Part shown: piece by piece, positions 1-9,726 of the stretch
Numbering within the stretch: the stretch's first letter is position 1
Layout of the letters: each line of letters opens with the position of its first letter
Source of the DNA: Paralithodes platypus
Taxonomy: Eukaryota; Arthropoda; Malacostraca; Decapoda; Lithodidae
Assembly (NCBI GenBank): GCA_032716605.1
Contig: CM064518.1
Span: 40,404,740 to 40,468,739 of the forward strand
Direction: 5' to 3'
Length of the DNA: 64,000 nt
Notes under the pieces: model-generated
What the model saw: only the letters and a program-made list of their open reading frames with translations
Told to the model about the DNA's origin: nothing
Database searches by the model: none
Position numbers and translations under genes: made by a program

Positions 1-60
1 CAGTCCGGACTTAATTCTAACATGGGATTTGCTAAAAAGTAGGATGTGAAGACAGCAAAG

Positions 61-205
61 CATATTTACATAGATTTACATAGATACACTGACCACACAG
101 ACTTTACGATCCCAGCGAGGTGGTCAGGACTTAATTCTAGTAGAGATAGCTAACCCGAGAGTAAGGTACAGTGGAAGGAAAGAATAGCAAAGAAGAAGGC
201 TCTCT
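61..205 (-). mobile_element. LINE 3'-end fragment (L2-like family tail)
   Basis: The sequence TTTACATAGATACACTGACC followed by CACACAGACTTTACGATCCC and GAGGTGGTCAGGAC recurs at 24829, 34231 and 54382. It resembles the stretch beyond the stop of the LINE at 9727-10545. The A/T-rich repeated end (TTTACATAGA) would be the 3' tail when read on the - strand. The assignment to that LINE is inferred from similarity by eye. Confidence 0.5.
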
Positions 206-339
206 CTCTCAGAGAGAGAGAGATAGAGTGTGAGTGAGAGTGAGAGTGAGAGTGAGTAGAGAGTTTAGACCAAATGGAAAACAAACAACCCTGGAGCCAA
301 GACAAGCAAGAGAAACAAACAAAAAGCACAGGTTTGGGG

Positions 340-795
340 GTAGGTGGGGTTGGAGGGGGGAGTGGGTCAGGGGAGGAATGGTGGGGGTAGGGGAAGGAGG
401 GGGAGAAATGGGGGGAGGGGGGGCAGGGAGAGATTGAGGGAGTCAGGGGGGGGGGGGGGGGGGGGGAGCGGGAAGGGTGGCGGAGGTAGGCGGTTGTTCA
501 GGGGGAGAAGAGAGGGAAATGGTGGTGGGTGGGGGGAGGTGGGGTGGGAGGGGTGGTGGGCGGAAGATTTGAAGAAGGAAGATGTGAAAGGGGTCAGGGG
601 GGGAGAATGGTGGGGGGGCGGGGGGATAGGGGAGTCAGGAGAGGAATGAGGGGAGGTCAGGGGGGGGAGGGTGTGTTGGAGGACGGGGATGGAGAGAGTG
701 AGGGGGTTTGACAGGGGGGGAGAGGATGTGAGGGGGGTCAGGGTATGAATGGTGGGGGTTGGAGGAGGAGGAGAGATGCCCCCCCCCCCCCCCCC
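340..795. repeat. G-rich low-complexity tract
   Basis: About 450 bp of GGGGA/GGGTGG-type sequence with many runs of four or more G on the + strand, including a 20-odd G run near 447-467. It ends in a C run at 779-795. The open frames across it are compositional. It has strong G-quadruplex potential. Confidence 0.85.
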
Positions 796-880
796 GTCCA
801 ATCGGCTTTCTGCAAACTCCCATTTTCTTATGTTCTTAAAATGGTTGAGGGTATCCTAAAATACAAACAATAGCCCCAAC

Positions 881-909
881 TCCCCCCCCCCCCCCCCCCC
901 CCCCCCCCC
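881..909. repeat. Poly(C) run
   Basis: A near-pure run of about 29 C. The surrounding 796-1039 is ordinary sequence in which I recognise nothing. Confidence 0.9.
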
Positions 910-1036
910 ACCCCTGCCCGTTGCAGCCCTGACAAACAACACAAACAACCAAAGTTCAGACTCGGGGCTTCCACTCATTTGATCGCCGGTCCTGAAAAAA
1001 GTTAATTGGCAATTTTCACAACATTACCATTTATTC

Positions 1037-1039
<3 letters not shown>

Positions 1040-1117
<78 letters not shown>
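1040..1117. repeat. (CT)n microsatellite
   Basis: A perfect dinucleotide run of about 78 bp. It directly precedes the LINE 3' end on the opposite strand, separated by a short AT stretch. Confidence 0.95.
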
Positions 1118-1120
<3 letters not shown>

Positions 1121-1134
1121 ATATATATATTTAC

Positions 1135-1624
1135 TTTTGTTCTATGTGTATGGAGGAGACAAAGGCAGGTTGCCTGTATCGAGTGTCTCCCCCAAAGTAA
1201 AAGAGTGACAGACAAATTCAAGGGACATTGGAGTCAAAATGCCTGGACACACGAAGTTTAAAGCAGTCTAAGTCATAGGATGAAGGAAAGATTGATTGAT
1301 GGAGAGAGTTCCAGAATGAGTAGCAGAAAGACTGAATTTGTTTTCCAATTCTTGAGTTGGAGAGCTGGATAGAATAGGAGTGGGACTGTGTTGAAAGGCG
1401 GGTACCTCGCACTCCCCACAAGGGAGGGGTATACACTGAGAGAGCTTTGAAGAACACTGATCGTTGTAGTAGCGATAGAAGAGTAAAAGAGATGCAACAT
1501 TGCGGCGTGGAGAAGGAGATTGTAGAGAACTAGTAAGAGGAAGCGAGTTGATGAGGCGAAATGCTTTTGATTCTACTCGTTCGAGTATTGTTTGCATGTG
1601 TGGGGGGGGGGGGCTCCATCCCAA
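1135..1624 (-). mobile_element. 5'-truncated Jockey/CR1-like LINE, C-terminal part
   Basis: On the - strand two overlapping frames give FRLINSLPLTSS, RRNVASLLLFYRYYNDQCS and then FWNSLHQSIFPSSYDLDCFK. This matches the layout of the C terminus after the RT domain in the LINE at 41860 (AIRLINNPALTQD, RRNVASLALFYRYFHSNCS, LWNSLPSSCF). A frameshift separates the halves and the stop is at 1218-1220. The 3' UTR (GGGGGAGACACTCG, CCTGCCTTTGTCTCC) recurs at 28088. It is a dead copy. Confidence 0.8.
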
Positions 1625-1803
1625 CCTTCCAAACCCCTCTCCCCCAACCTTCCATATTTCCTCTCTCTCCCTCCCCTCTCCTCTCCATCTCCCCCTCCCC
1701 CTCTCCCTCCCCCCTACTCTCTCTAAATATAGCCAATACGCTGAGAGAAACCCCTACACTGCCTCCCCCTTATAACTCCTAATTACCACCACCTTCTTCT
1801 CTC

Positions 1804-1889
<86 letters not shown>

Positions 1890-1917
1890 ACTTCTTCTTC
1901 TTCCAAATTGCTATTAT

Positions 1918-1969
<52 letters not shown>

Positions 1970-2104
1970 TGTATTTGTATTTGTCTTCTTCTTTTCCTCC
2001 TCTTCCTTCATCTTCTTCTCCAGGCCTAAAATATCCCCTCAATGCTTTCTCTCCCGCTCTTCCTCTTTCCTTCTTTATTGCTTCCTCTCTCGCTCGCTCT
2101 CTCG

Positions 2105-2181
<77 letters not shown>

Positions 2182-2214
2182 AGACTTGGATTATATGAGG
2201 CGTGAAATATTGAC

Positions 2215-2261
<47 letters not shown>
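1625..2261. repeat. Pyrimidine tract with (CT)n, (TTA)n and (GA)n runs
   Basis: The stretch holds C/T-rich sequence, (CT)n at 1808-1886, (TTA)n at 1921-1968, (CT)n at 2100-2178 and (GA)n from 2220. No gene is seen. Confidence 0.9.
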
Positions 2262-2264
<3 letters not shown>

Positions 2265-2445
2265 CTTCTTCATCATTAGGGCTAGATGTCTGTTGGAGCC
2301 TAGATAAGTTCCACAGGCTCTCTCTATTACACACACACACACACACACACACATATTACAAACACACCACACACACAGAGAGAGGCTTCATCATCATTAG
2401 GGCTAGATGTCTGTTGGAGCCTAGATAAGTTCCACAGGCTCTCTC

Positions 2446-2476
<31 letters not shown>

Positions 2477-2664
2477 TATTACACACACACACACACACAG
2501 AGAGAGGCTTCATCATCATTAGGGCTAGATGTCTGTTGGAGCCTAGATAAGGTCCACAGGCTCTCTCTATTACACACACACACACACACACACACAGAGA
2601 GAGGCTTCATCATCATTAGGGCTAGATGTCTGTTGGAGCCTAGATAAGGTCCACAGGCTCTCTC

Positions 2665-2703
<39 letters not shown>

Positions 2704-2712
2704 TACATATCA

Positions 2713-2784
<72 letters not shown>

Positions 2785-2844
2785 CTTCATCATCATTAGG
2801 GCTAGATGTCTGTTGGAGCCTAGATAAGGTCCACAGGCTCTCTC

Positions 2845-2931
<87 letters not shown>

Positions 2932-3019
2932 CTTCATCATCATTAGGGCTAGATGTCTGTTGGAGCCTAGATAAGGTCCACAGGCTCTCTCTATTACACA
3001 CACACACACACATACATAT

Positions 3020-3066
<47 letters not shown>
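2262..3066. repeat. Minisatellite with conserved 70-bp core and microsatellite linkers
   Basis: Six copies of a core (GGGCTAGATGTCTGTTGGAG, then CCTAGATAAGGTCCACAGGC) start near 2262, 2384, 2507, 2601, 2781 and 2929. The linkers are variable (CA)n and (GA)n runs, so the spacing varies from about 94 to 180 bp. The cores are almost identical while the linkers differ in length. Open frames here are repeat artefacts. Confidence 0.9.
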
Positions 3067-3069
<3 letters not shown>

Positions 3070-4251
3070 TAAATTATAACTATAAAAAGGATATGAAAAA
3101 GGTATATAAAATTATTGGGTATTACAATAGACATTCACCTACTGTATATATCATTGTATTAGATAGGTTTACTATCATCAATATACCTATACATGGGTAG
3201 ACGAATTTGGACACCCTAATTACCCCATTAGTACCCATTATTGTTAACTGTATACATGGCCAACTTGCTATGTAAAAAAAATGCAAACATAATTGTAAAC
3301 AAAAATTATACACACATATTTGTCTATAGTTTTTTTTTATATAATCGGAATGTATATCTCGGCATTATCTAATTACCGAGTTTTCTTAATGAACAACACA
3401 CTTAATTTCAAAATGTTCGTAGTTGAGGAGTAATTGAGGTAAGGATGTTGTAATTTAGTGTCAGGTGATATGAAACCGAGTATAGTGTTCAGAATGAAGG
3501 CGTAATTTTGATATTATTTGGGCTAACGTTAGTTGACCTTACGCAGCTCACTAAGAACCTCAGCTAAGCAAAGTGATAATATTTTGCTTTATTATAATTA
3601 TCTGCGACTCCTGAACATTCTGCAGAAAGAGAAAAGGCGTAGGGATAGGAGGAGAAACAGCAGAGGAAAGGAAAAGATAGGTAAGAAAACGGGGAGTGGG
3701 CGCGTGGAGAGAAGTGATGTGGGGAGGAGGGGGAGGATATGACAACGCGCCTCCTCCCCCGCTCCTACCCCACGTGTGTTTTTCAATCAATAATCACCTA
3801 AGTCAACATAACACTAAAGTCCATCCTATATACAATTATAACTAAAGTCTAAACTACTCTACTATCTTACTAAAGTACCTTTATATGACTTTTGAATGTA
3901 AATGTTCTAGTATTAAGGCTTTTTGTTTGTATTTCGTGTAGTTCGGGTTACTTTTGTATTCACAAGCATAGGCTACGTGACCCGTATGTGCATCACTGGC
4001 CATGTGCTTAAAACACGTGACTATAATCTGATATCCTATGGGGTAAATCAAAGTGTTTATAAAATATATTCATCGAATGATTTTATATTTTCCCTGGAGT
4101 TTGAGCTATTGCACGATACACAGAGACATTGCGGTAGAAAAAGTTAGTTTGAGACTTAATAATTTAGACCTGGAATATGATGTTAATTGATGATTTAAGG
4201 ATACTTTATTGTCGGCATTATTGACTCTTCCCGGCTTCCTCACCTGCCATC
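3067..4251. other. Unique AT-rich sequence, no gene recognised
   Basis: No repeat family, LINE motif or convincing exon was seen. An imperfect G/C-rich hairpin lies at 3719-3774. A short polypurine stretch at 3630-3680 contains a GGTAAG donor-like string without a matching acceptor. Confidence 0.5.
3719..3774. other. Imperfect GC-rich inverted repeat
   Basis: The left arm GTGGGGAGGAGGGGGAGG is nearly the complement of the right arm (3750-3774, CCTCCTCCCCCGCTCC then TACCCCAC), with a loop of about 12 nt. The G-run arm could also fold as a quadruplex. Confidence 0.6.
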
Positions 4252-4777
4252 TCCACTCCTTCCTTGTCCATCCTTACGGCGCGGCGTCACGTTTTTTTTT
4301 TTTTTTTTTTTTTTCTATATTCCAACTTACTTCCTCTCGGGCATAGGCTGAGAGCCTTAACATTCACCGCTTTACAATGAACAGTGAAGCCTGTGAGGTC
4401 TTGTTCCAGTCTAGGGAGTGAGACATGTGAAGCACGTAGAGTACAACGAGCACCTGCCATCTTGCCTTCACATGAGGCACGGTGCTCACTCATGGCCCGA
4501 AACGACCCCATCTCTGAAGCCATCTCGTTCCCGTGCTTCACTGTCTCATCCCCTACACTCGGACTCTCACACTTACACACACACACAACGTATGATTGAG
4601 TTGGTGATGTTTGTGCTTGAAATATCTCGTTTTCCGCGGTTCTGTGATTGTTCGGTGGTGACATACCTGATCAGTGACGACCGGATGAGGCGGCGGCGGC
4701 ACTGCAAGAGGAATTTATAAGGTAGGTATGAGTTCGTGCGGTAGATGAAGGAAATTATCCGATATGACGTCATGGCG
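4252..4777. other. Unique mixed-composition sequence, possible exon or promoter, unproven
   Basis: Unlike its surroundings this stretch is not tandem or transposon-like, except for poly(T) at 4293-4314. It contains a GCG-triplet run (4690-4700) and a donor-like TAAG|GTAGGT at about 4720. The frames crossing it show no recognisable domain and the frame into the donor meets a stop, so I do not call a gene. Confidence 0.3.
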
Positions 4778-5034
4778 TACACTTTGTACACTTTTCGGTA
4801 GAAAAAAATTCCCGGCCAAAGGCCGATGCCTCTTAAAATTTCAGGGTCGTTATCGCTCGCCAGGAAAAAAAATGACATCTAAATGACACAAAAGGTCATA
4901 AGATTGACAGCGAAATGGGGCTAAAAGTCTTAAAATCGTCACACTAATGGGCCGAACATCTTAAAATCTGAAAACTAATGGGGCTAAACATGAGGGAGAA
5001 GGAGGGGCTAGAAAAATAGACCATCTCCCCTTAA
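4778..5034 (-). mobile_element. TTAA family A element, 5'-truncated
   Basis: It contains the family core in the order CGGTAGAAAAAAATTCCCGG, GGCCAAAGGCC-like hairpin, CGCTCGCCAGG, three internal repeat units ending GTCTTAAAATC, and the terminus CCATCTCCCCTTAA. The opposite end is missing. Confidence 0.8.
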
Positions 5035-5090
5035 ATTGATTCTCTTAACAACTGATTTCTCGATGCTTAATGGAAAAATATGAATCTACT

Positions 5091-5383
5091 AAGTCTCTAC
5101 GTCGTATTAATGCCAAGTTATCCTAATTAACAACACATTTCCTTACGAACTCTACGTTATAGTCTCTACGTTATAGTCTCTACGTCGTATTAATGCCAAG
5201 TTATCCTAATTAACAACACATTTCCTTACGAACTCTACGTTATAGTCTCTACGTCGTATTAATGCCAAGTTATCCTAATTAACAACACATTTCCTTACGA
5301 ACTCTACGTTATAGTCTCTACGTCGTATTAATGCCAAGTTATCCTAATTAACAACACATTTCCTTACGAACTCTACGTTATAG
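5091..5383. repeat. 69-bp tandem repeat, about four copies
   Basis: The unit begins AGTCTCTACGTCGTATTAAT and ends GAACTCTACGTTAT, with period 69 bp between 5243 and 5312. The copies are almost identical, which suggests recent expansion. Confidence 0.9.
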
Positions 5384-5466
5384 CTAAGCAACCAAGATAG
5401 CAAGAACAATTTATCATCAGCTGGAAAACAATGTACTATAGATAGAGTAACCTCATCTTCCCCTGT

Positions 5467-5585
5467 ATTATTACTATTATTATTATTATTATTATTATTA
5501 TTGTTTGTATTATTATTGTTATTATTATTTGTTTGTTATTATTTTTATTATTATTATTATTGTTATTATTATTTGTTTGTTATTA

Positions 5586-5630
<45 letters not shown>

Positions 5631-5632
5631 TG
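5467..5632. repeat. (TTA)n microsatellite, interrupted
   Basis: TTA/ATT triplets with TTTGTTTG interruptions, lying immediately upstream of the candidate microexon at 5655. Confidence 0.95.
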
Positions 5633-5654
5633 AACCGATTTTTTCTTCTTGCAG

Positions 5655-5699
5655 GACATCTATCGGAGGACGAGGAGAGTGTGGGATCTCTTGACTCAG
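5655..5699 (+). CDS. Candidate 45-nt microexon
   Basis: The segment is preceded by a polypyrimidine acceptor (TTTTTTCTTCTTGCAG) and followed by a consensus donor (CAG|GTAAGA). A possible branch sequence (CTGAAC) lies about 20 nt upstream. The length is exactly 15 codons, so inclusion would keep frame. Frame 0 reads DIYRRTRRVWDLLTQ; the frame needing two incoming bases reads HLSEDEESVGSLDS, which looks like a normal acidic linker. A phase-0 acceptor exists at 15098/15099 in the large exon, so frame 0 is compatible with it, but 9.4 kb separates them. Splice sites are directly visible; coding status and gene membership are inference. A chance match is possible because pyrimidine tracts are common here. 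Confidence 0.45.
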
Positions 5700-5741
5700 G
5701 TAAGATAGATGTTGCACTCTTTTTATATATTTTGTTTTTAA

Positions 5742-5783
5742 TTTAGTAGCTCACGTGTATTTGTGAGATATACTCGATATTAT
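5742..5783 (+). mobile_element. SINE-tail-like fragment
   Basis: TAGCTCACGTGTATTTGTGA followed by GATATACTCGATATT closely matches 11070-11104, where it follows a tRNA-like SINE arm. It is probably the body of the same short element. Confidence 0.5.
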
Positions 5784-5860
5784 TGACTCGTATTTGGCTG
5801 GGCGAGAACTAAATGAAATCACTATTACCCGAGTTACATGGGGGTATATCTGGAAGTCTG

Positions 5861-6074
5861 TACGGGAGAGGAGAGTGTGTGTTAGGTGTGGACGGGAGAG
5901 GAGAGTGTGTGTTAGGTGTGGACGGGAGAGGAGAGTGTGTGTTAGGTGTGGACGGGAGAGGAGAGTGTGTGTTAGGTGTGGACGGGAGAGGAGAGTGTGT
6001 GTTAGGTGTGGACGGGAGAGGAGAGTGTGTGTTAGGTGTGGACGGGAGAGGAGAGTGTGTGTTAGGTGTGGACG
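5861..6074. repeat. 30-bp minisatellite, seven copies
   Basis: The unit GGGAGAGGAGAGTGTGTGTT plus AGGTGTGGAC is repeated almost perfectly. Because 30 is divisible by three, all frames stay open on both strands. That explains the apparent Cys/Arg-rich proteins here. Confidence 0.95.
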
Positions 6075-6386
6075 AGAGAGAGAGAGGGGGGGGACTGGCG
6101 AGTATTTGAAGGGGCAATGGAAACTGTTTAGAGATTGGAAAAGACACTGCAAAACATATGACTTGCACACTGAGCTCTGACAATTATAACTAGGACAAAC
6201 TTAAATAAGTAAATACATTAATTAATAAATAATAAATTAAAACAAATAACTGAAACTCACAATCTGATTTCCACCTCCTCGTGGTGAGCAGGAAGAGGTG
6301 AGTGAAAAACTCGCTAATTATACACTATTCAGCCGCTCTTTTGATATAAAAAAAAATCCACACTTCTGTAGATAAAACGCCGCGCT
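6075..6386. other. Unique sequence, no gene recognised
   Basis: AT-rich unique DNA. A 6-nt stretch GAAGAG at 6292-6297 lies between a cag acceptor-like and a GTGAGT donor-like sequence, but the evidence is too thin for a feature call. Confidence 0.4.
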
Positions 6387-6709
6387 TTAAGGGGTTTCTA
6401 GTGCGTTTCCTAGACTTCCATCAAGCTTGAAATTACACCCCCTTGACCCCCTTTCAAGATAAATTTGTACATTTTTCGGTAGAAAAATTTCCCGGCCGAA
6501 GGCCGGTTCCTCCTAAATTACAGGCTCGCTATCGCTCGCCAGGATAAAATCGACACCTGAATGGCACAAAAGGTTTTAATATGGGGTGAAAGTTCTTAAA
6601 ATCGCTAAACTAATAGGGCGAAAGTCTTATAATATCAAAAGCAATGGGGCTAAACATGAGGGAGAAAAGGGTCAAGAAAAAAATCCCTCAAGTGGAAATC
6701 TCCCCTTAA
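6387..6709 (-). mobile_element. TTAA subfamily B element, complete
   Basis: 323 bp from TTAAGGGG to CTCCCCTTAA with TTAA at both ends. The core CGGTAGAAAAATTTCCCGG, CCGAAGGCCGG hairpin and GCTCGCTATCGCTCGCCAGG are all present. Subfamily B is recognised by the end CCCTCAAGTGGAAATCTCCC. There is no coding capacity. Confidence 0.9.
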
Positions 6710-6845
6710 ATATTTGTATCTATTCCGCTCTTTCGTAAAACGCCGCTGACGGGATGCGTGCGGTCGCTCCGAGTTTGGGAGGGCGAGACAGAGCGCAAGT
6801 GTGTGTTTGATAAAGATAAATAGATAGGAAGAGAAAGAGAGAATG

Positions 6846-7073
6846 TTTGTGTGTGTGTGTGTGTGTGTGAAAGAGAGAGAGAGAGAGAGAGTGAGAGTGA
6901 GTGAGTGAGTGAGTGAGTGAGTTAGTTAGTATAAAGTAAGGCTTCCCCCAAGACCTACCCGCCTGGTCAACCTGTATGTTACAACACTACACGTTCATCT
7001 CTCTCTCTCTCTCTCACTCTCACTCTCACTCTCTCTCTCTCTCTCTCTCTCTCACTCACTCTCTCTCTCATAT

Positions 7074-7150
<77 letters not shown>
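6846..7150. repeat. Microsatellite cluster (GT, GA, GTGA, CT, TA)
   Basis: Successive runs are (GT)n at 6848-6868, (GA)n and (GTGA)n to 6925, (CT)n at 6997-7070 and (TA)n at 7079-7148. Confidence 0.95.
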
Positions 7151-7345
7151 GGTATATAAATCAAAACTTTATGCATAATCAATGTGTTATTGAAAACCTT
7201 ATATCCAATACTACATAGAATATAACTAGAATGAACCGCCATTGAATTCACAATTATAATTAGGATCATATGGTTTTCATAATATATATTATAATGACCC
7301 CATTCACGCCAGTAACTGTGAAACCAACCAATTTATATATCTTAT

Positions 7346-7348
<3 letters not shown>

Positions 7349-7397
<49 letters not shown>
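7349..7397. repeat. (TTA)n microsatellite
   Basis: A triplet run of about 48 bp. The flanks 7151-7348 and 7398-7458 show no gene. Confidence 0.9.
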
Positions 7398-7401
<4 letters not shown>

Positions 7402-7458
7402 TTTTTTTAGTTTATAAATTTTTGTTTTACTACCTGTCTAGGCTATATACAGTAGTGT

Positions 7459-7858
7459 GGTTGACCCGACATTGACGTTCGGGAGTGAAGCATGGGCGTT
7501 GTTGGAGAGGCACAAATCAAGAGTGAGAGGGGTGGAAATGAGTTACCTGAGAAATGCATTTAGATTTGCATGGACAGACGAATGAGGAAGTACGAGAGCG
7601 GTGTGATGTGGATGTGCTCGAAAGTGTGAGAAGGAAAACCTTGAGGTGGTTCGGCTATGTGGAACGTATGGGAAGCGAGAGAATGACTAAGAGGGTGTAC
7701 GAGAGTGAAGTGGAAGGACAGTGAGGGAGAGGCAGACCGAGAGGGAGGTGACAGAATGGAGTTGAGAGGTATATGAGGGAAAGCGGTGTTGGTTGGGGGG
7801 AGGGGCGTCGGCTGACAAGGGACAGAGGTGCATGGGGTGATTCATTCGTGATAGACAG
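7459..7858 (+). mobile_element. RTE-like LINE ORF C-terminal remnant
   Basis: Translation gives LTFGSEAWALLERHKSRVRG and then, after a frameshift near 7590, LESVRRKTLRWFGYVERMG, followed by degraded sequence to VGWGEGRRL, RDRGAW. This is the typical region after the RT domain of RTE-like elements (YGSEAW..., RLRWFGHVERM). At least two frameshifts and a stop make it non-functional. The same lineage is represented at 44998 and 48556. The naming of the clade is by memory of the motifs. Confidence 0.75.
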
Positions 7859-7917
7859 ACGTATATATATATTTAGTTATTGTTATTATTAGGCTATTAT
7901 TAGTATTATTATATGTT

Positions 7918-8535
7918 TTGTTGTTATTGTTATTGCTGCTGTTGTTGTTATTGTTATTGATGTTGTTGTTATTATTGTTATTGATGTTGTTATTGCTGTT
8001 GTTGTTATTGTTATTGATGTTGTTATTGTTATTGATGTTGTTATTGTTATTGATGTTGTTATTGTTATTGATGTTGTTATTGTTATTGATGTTGTTATTG
8101 TTATTGTTATTGATGTTATTGTTATTGATGTTGTTGTTATTGCTGTTGTTGTTATTGTTGTTATTGTTATTGATGTTGTTATTGTTGTTATTGCTGTTGT
8201 TGTTATTGTTATTGATGTTGTTATTGCTGTTGTTGTTATTGTTATTGATGTTATTGTTATTGATGTTGTTATTGTTATTGATGTTGTTATTGTTGTTATT
8301 TCTGTTGTTATTGTTATTGATGTTGTTGTTATTGCTGTTGTTGTTGTTATTGTTATTGATGTTGTTATTGTTATTGATGTTGTTATTGTTGTTATTGCTG
8401 TTGTTGTTATTGTTATTGCTGCTGTTGTTGTTGTTATTGTTATTGATGTTGTTGTTATTGTTATTGCTGTTGTTGTTGTTATTATTGTTATTGATGTTGT
8501 TGTTGTTGTTATTGTTATTGATGTTGTTATTAATT
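7918..8535. repeat. TTG/TTA/GAT triplet array, about 620 bp
   Basis: Built of TTGTTATTGTTATTGATG-type 15-21 bp units, all multiples of three. One frame therefore reads Leu/Met only for 200 residues; this is a repeat artefact, not a protein. Confidence 0.95.
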
Positions 8536-8739
8536 TATGTTTATATTAATTAATTATTTTGTTATTAGTATGACAAGAAAGTGTCCAATATATGTTAATC
8601 TGACGTACAATCCCCCTTTCCTTGGGTACACGGGATCTGGAAGCCCTATTATATGGGACGATACGTGTTATTATATGGGACGATACGTGTTATTTTGTTA
8701 ATGTCATTATTTAGGTCATATATAGCTGTTAACCGTATT

Positions 8740-9010
8740 TGGTACGAGGGGGGTCTTTTTGGAACCCGCTTGTTTCGCTCCATTCGTTTGGAGATTAATT
8801 AGACGCTTCAATTCATTAGTTTGGTAACATTAAGACGCTTCAACCCATTTAGGTGTCAACATTTTCTGGGCGAGCGATAACGAGTTTGTAACTTAGAAGA
8901 AATCGGCTTTCGGCCGGAATTTTTTTTATATCGAAAAATGTACAAATTTACCTTGAAACGGGTGTGGGTGGTAATTTTTTTAGTTTGATGGAAGTCTGGG
9001 AAGGTGCTTT
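8740..9010 (+). mobile_element. TTAA family A element, diverged partial
   Basis: The order GGCGAGCGATAACGAG, TCGGCTTTCGGCCGG, TATCGAAAAATGTACAAA and GTTTGATGGAAGTC matches family A, but the termini are not recognisable. Confidence 0.65.
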
Positions 9011-9167
9011 TGTTAGCCTAGGGGACAAATTAACATACATTGCTCGAAAATGGCAAAAACAAGCAAAATCCTCAATACTAATTAAACCAGACAGCATCAT
9101 AGCCCGCGAGAGGTCGGAACAAATAGGGTTAAGGGGTCAAAGCCCCCCCTCTCTATCCATTATGTGG

Positions 9168-9473
9168 TTAAGTGGCTTGGCTAGTGGCTGTTCTTGTTTT
9201 CTATTCATTAATTTATTCATTTATTTTATAGTTTCTTCGCTAGACCTCCCTCAAACTTAGAAAAACACCCCCTAGACCCCACTCAAGATAAATTTGTACA
9301 TTTTTTGGTAGATAGGCCGGTTCCTCTTATAATTACAGGCTCGCTATCGCTCGCCAGGAAAACAGGTGTTAACATCTCCAAGCTAATGGGCCGAACGTCA
9401 TAAAATCTAAAAAAACGATGAGGCTAAACAGGAGGGAGAAGGGGGACCAGAAATACGACCCATCTCCCCTTAA
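9168..9473 (-). mobile_element. TTAA family A element, near complete
   Basis: It ends in CGACCCATCTCCCCTTAA and carries the core GGCTCGCTATCGCTCGCCAG. The left end is approximate (TTAAGTGGC). One internal unit is lost. Confidence 0.75.
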
Positions 9474-9726
9474 CTTGGGTACACGTAATTCTGAAACCCT
9501 TGGGGACGATGTGAGTTGCATTATTGATACGTTTATAGACCAACATCATCATATACTGTATTTATCCTGCACGCTAGAGAGAGAGAGAGAGAGTGAGAGT
9601 GAGAGTGTGAGGTGAGAGAGTTACAAGGAGTTACACGGAATATTTAGTATCTCGGATACCTTGCGGTCCATTCTGGGGGGAAGATACTCGAAGTGGAAGG
9701 AGAGACTGTTCAGTGCACTACACTCA

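Noticed and set aside
4418..4720. 100-residue frame MRHVKHVEYN...
   Set aside because: No domain, no second exon, and a stop just before the donor-like site; kept only as unexplained unique sequence.
7918..8553. Poly-Leu protein of 211 residues
   Set aside because: Triplet repeat translation.
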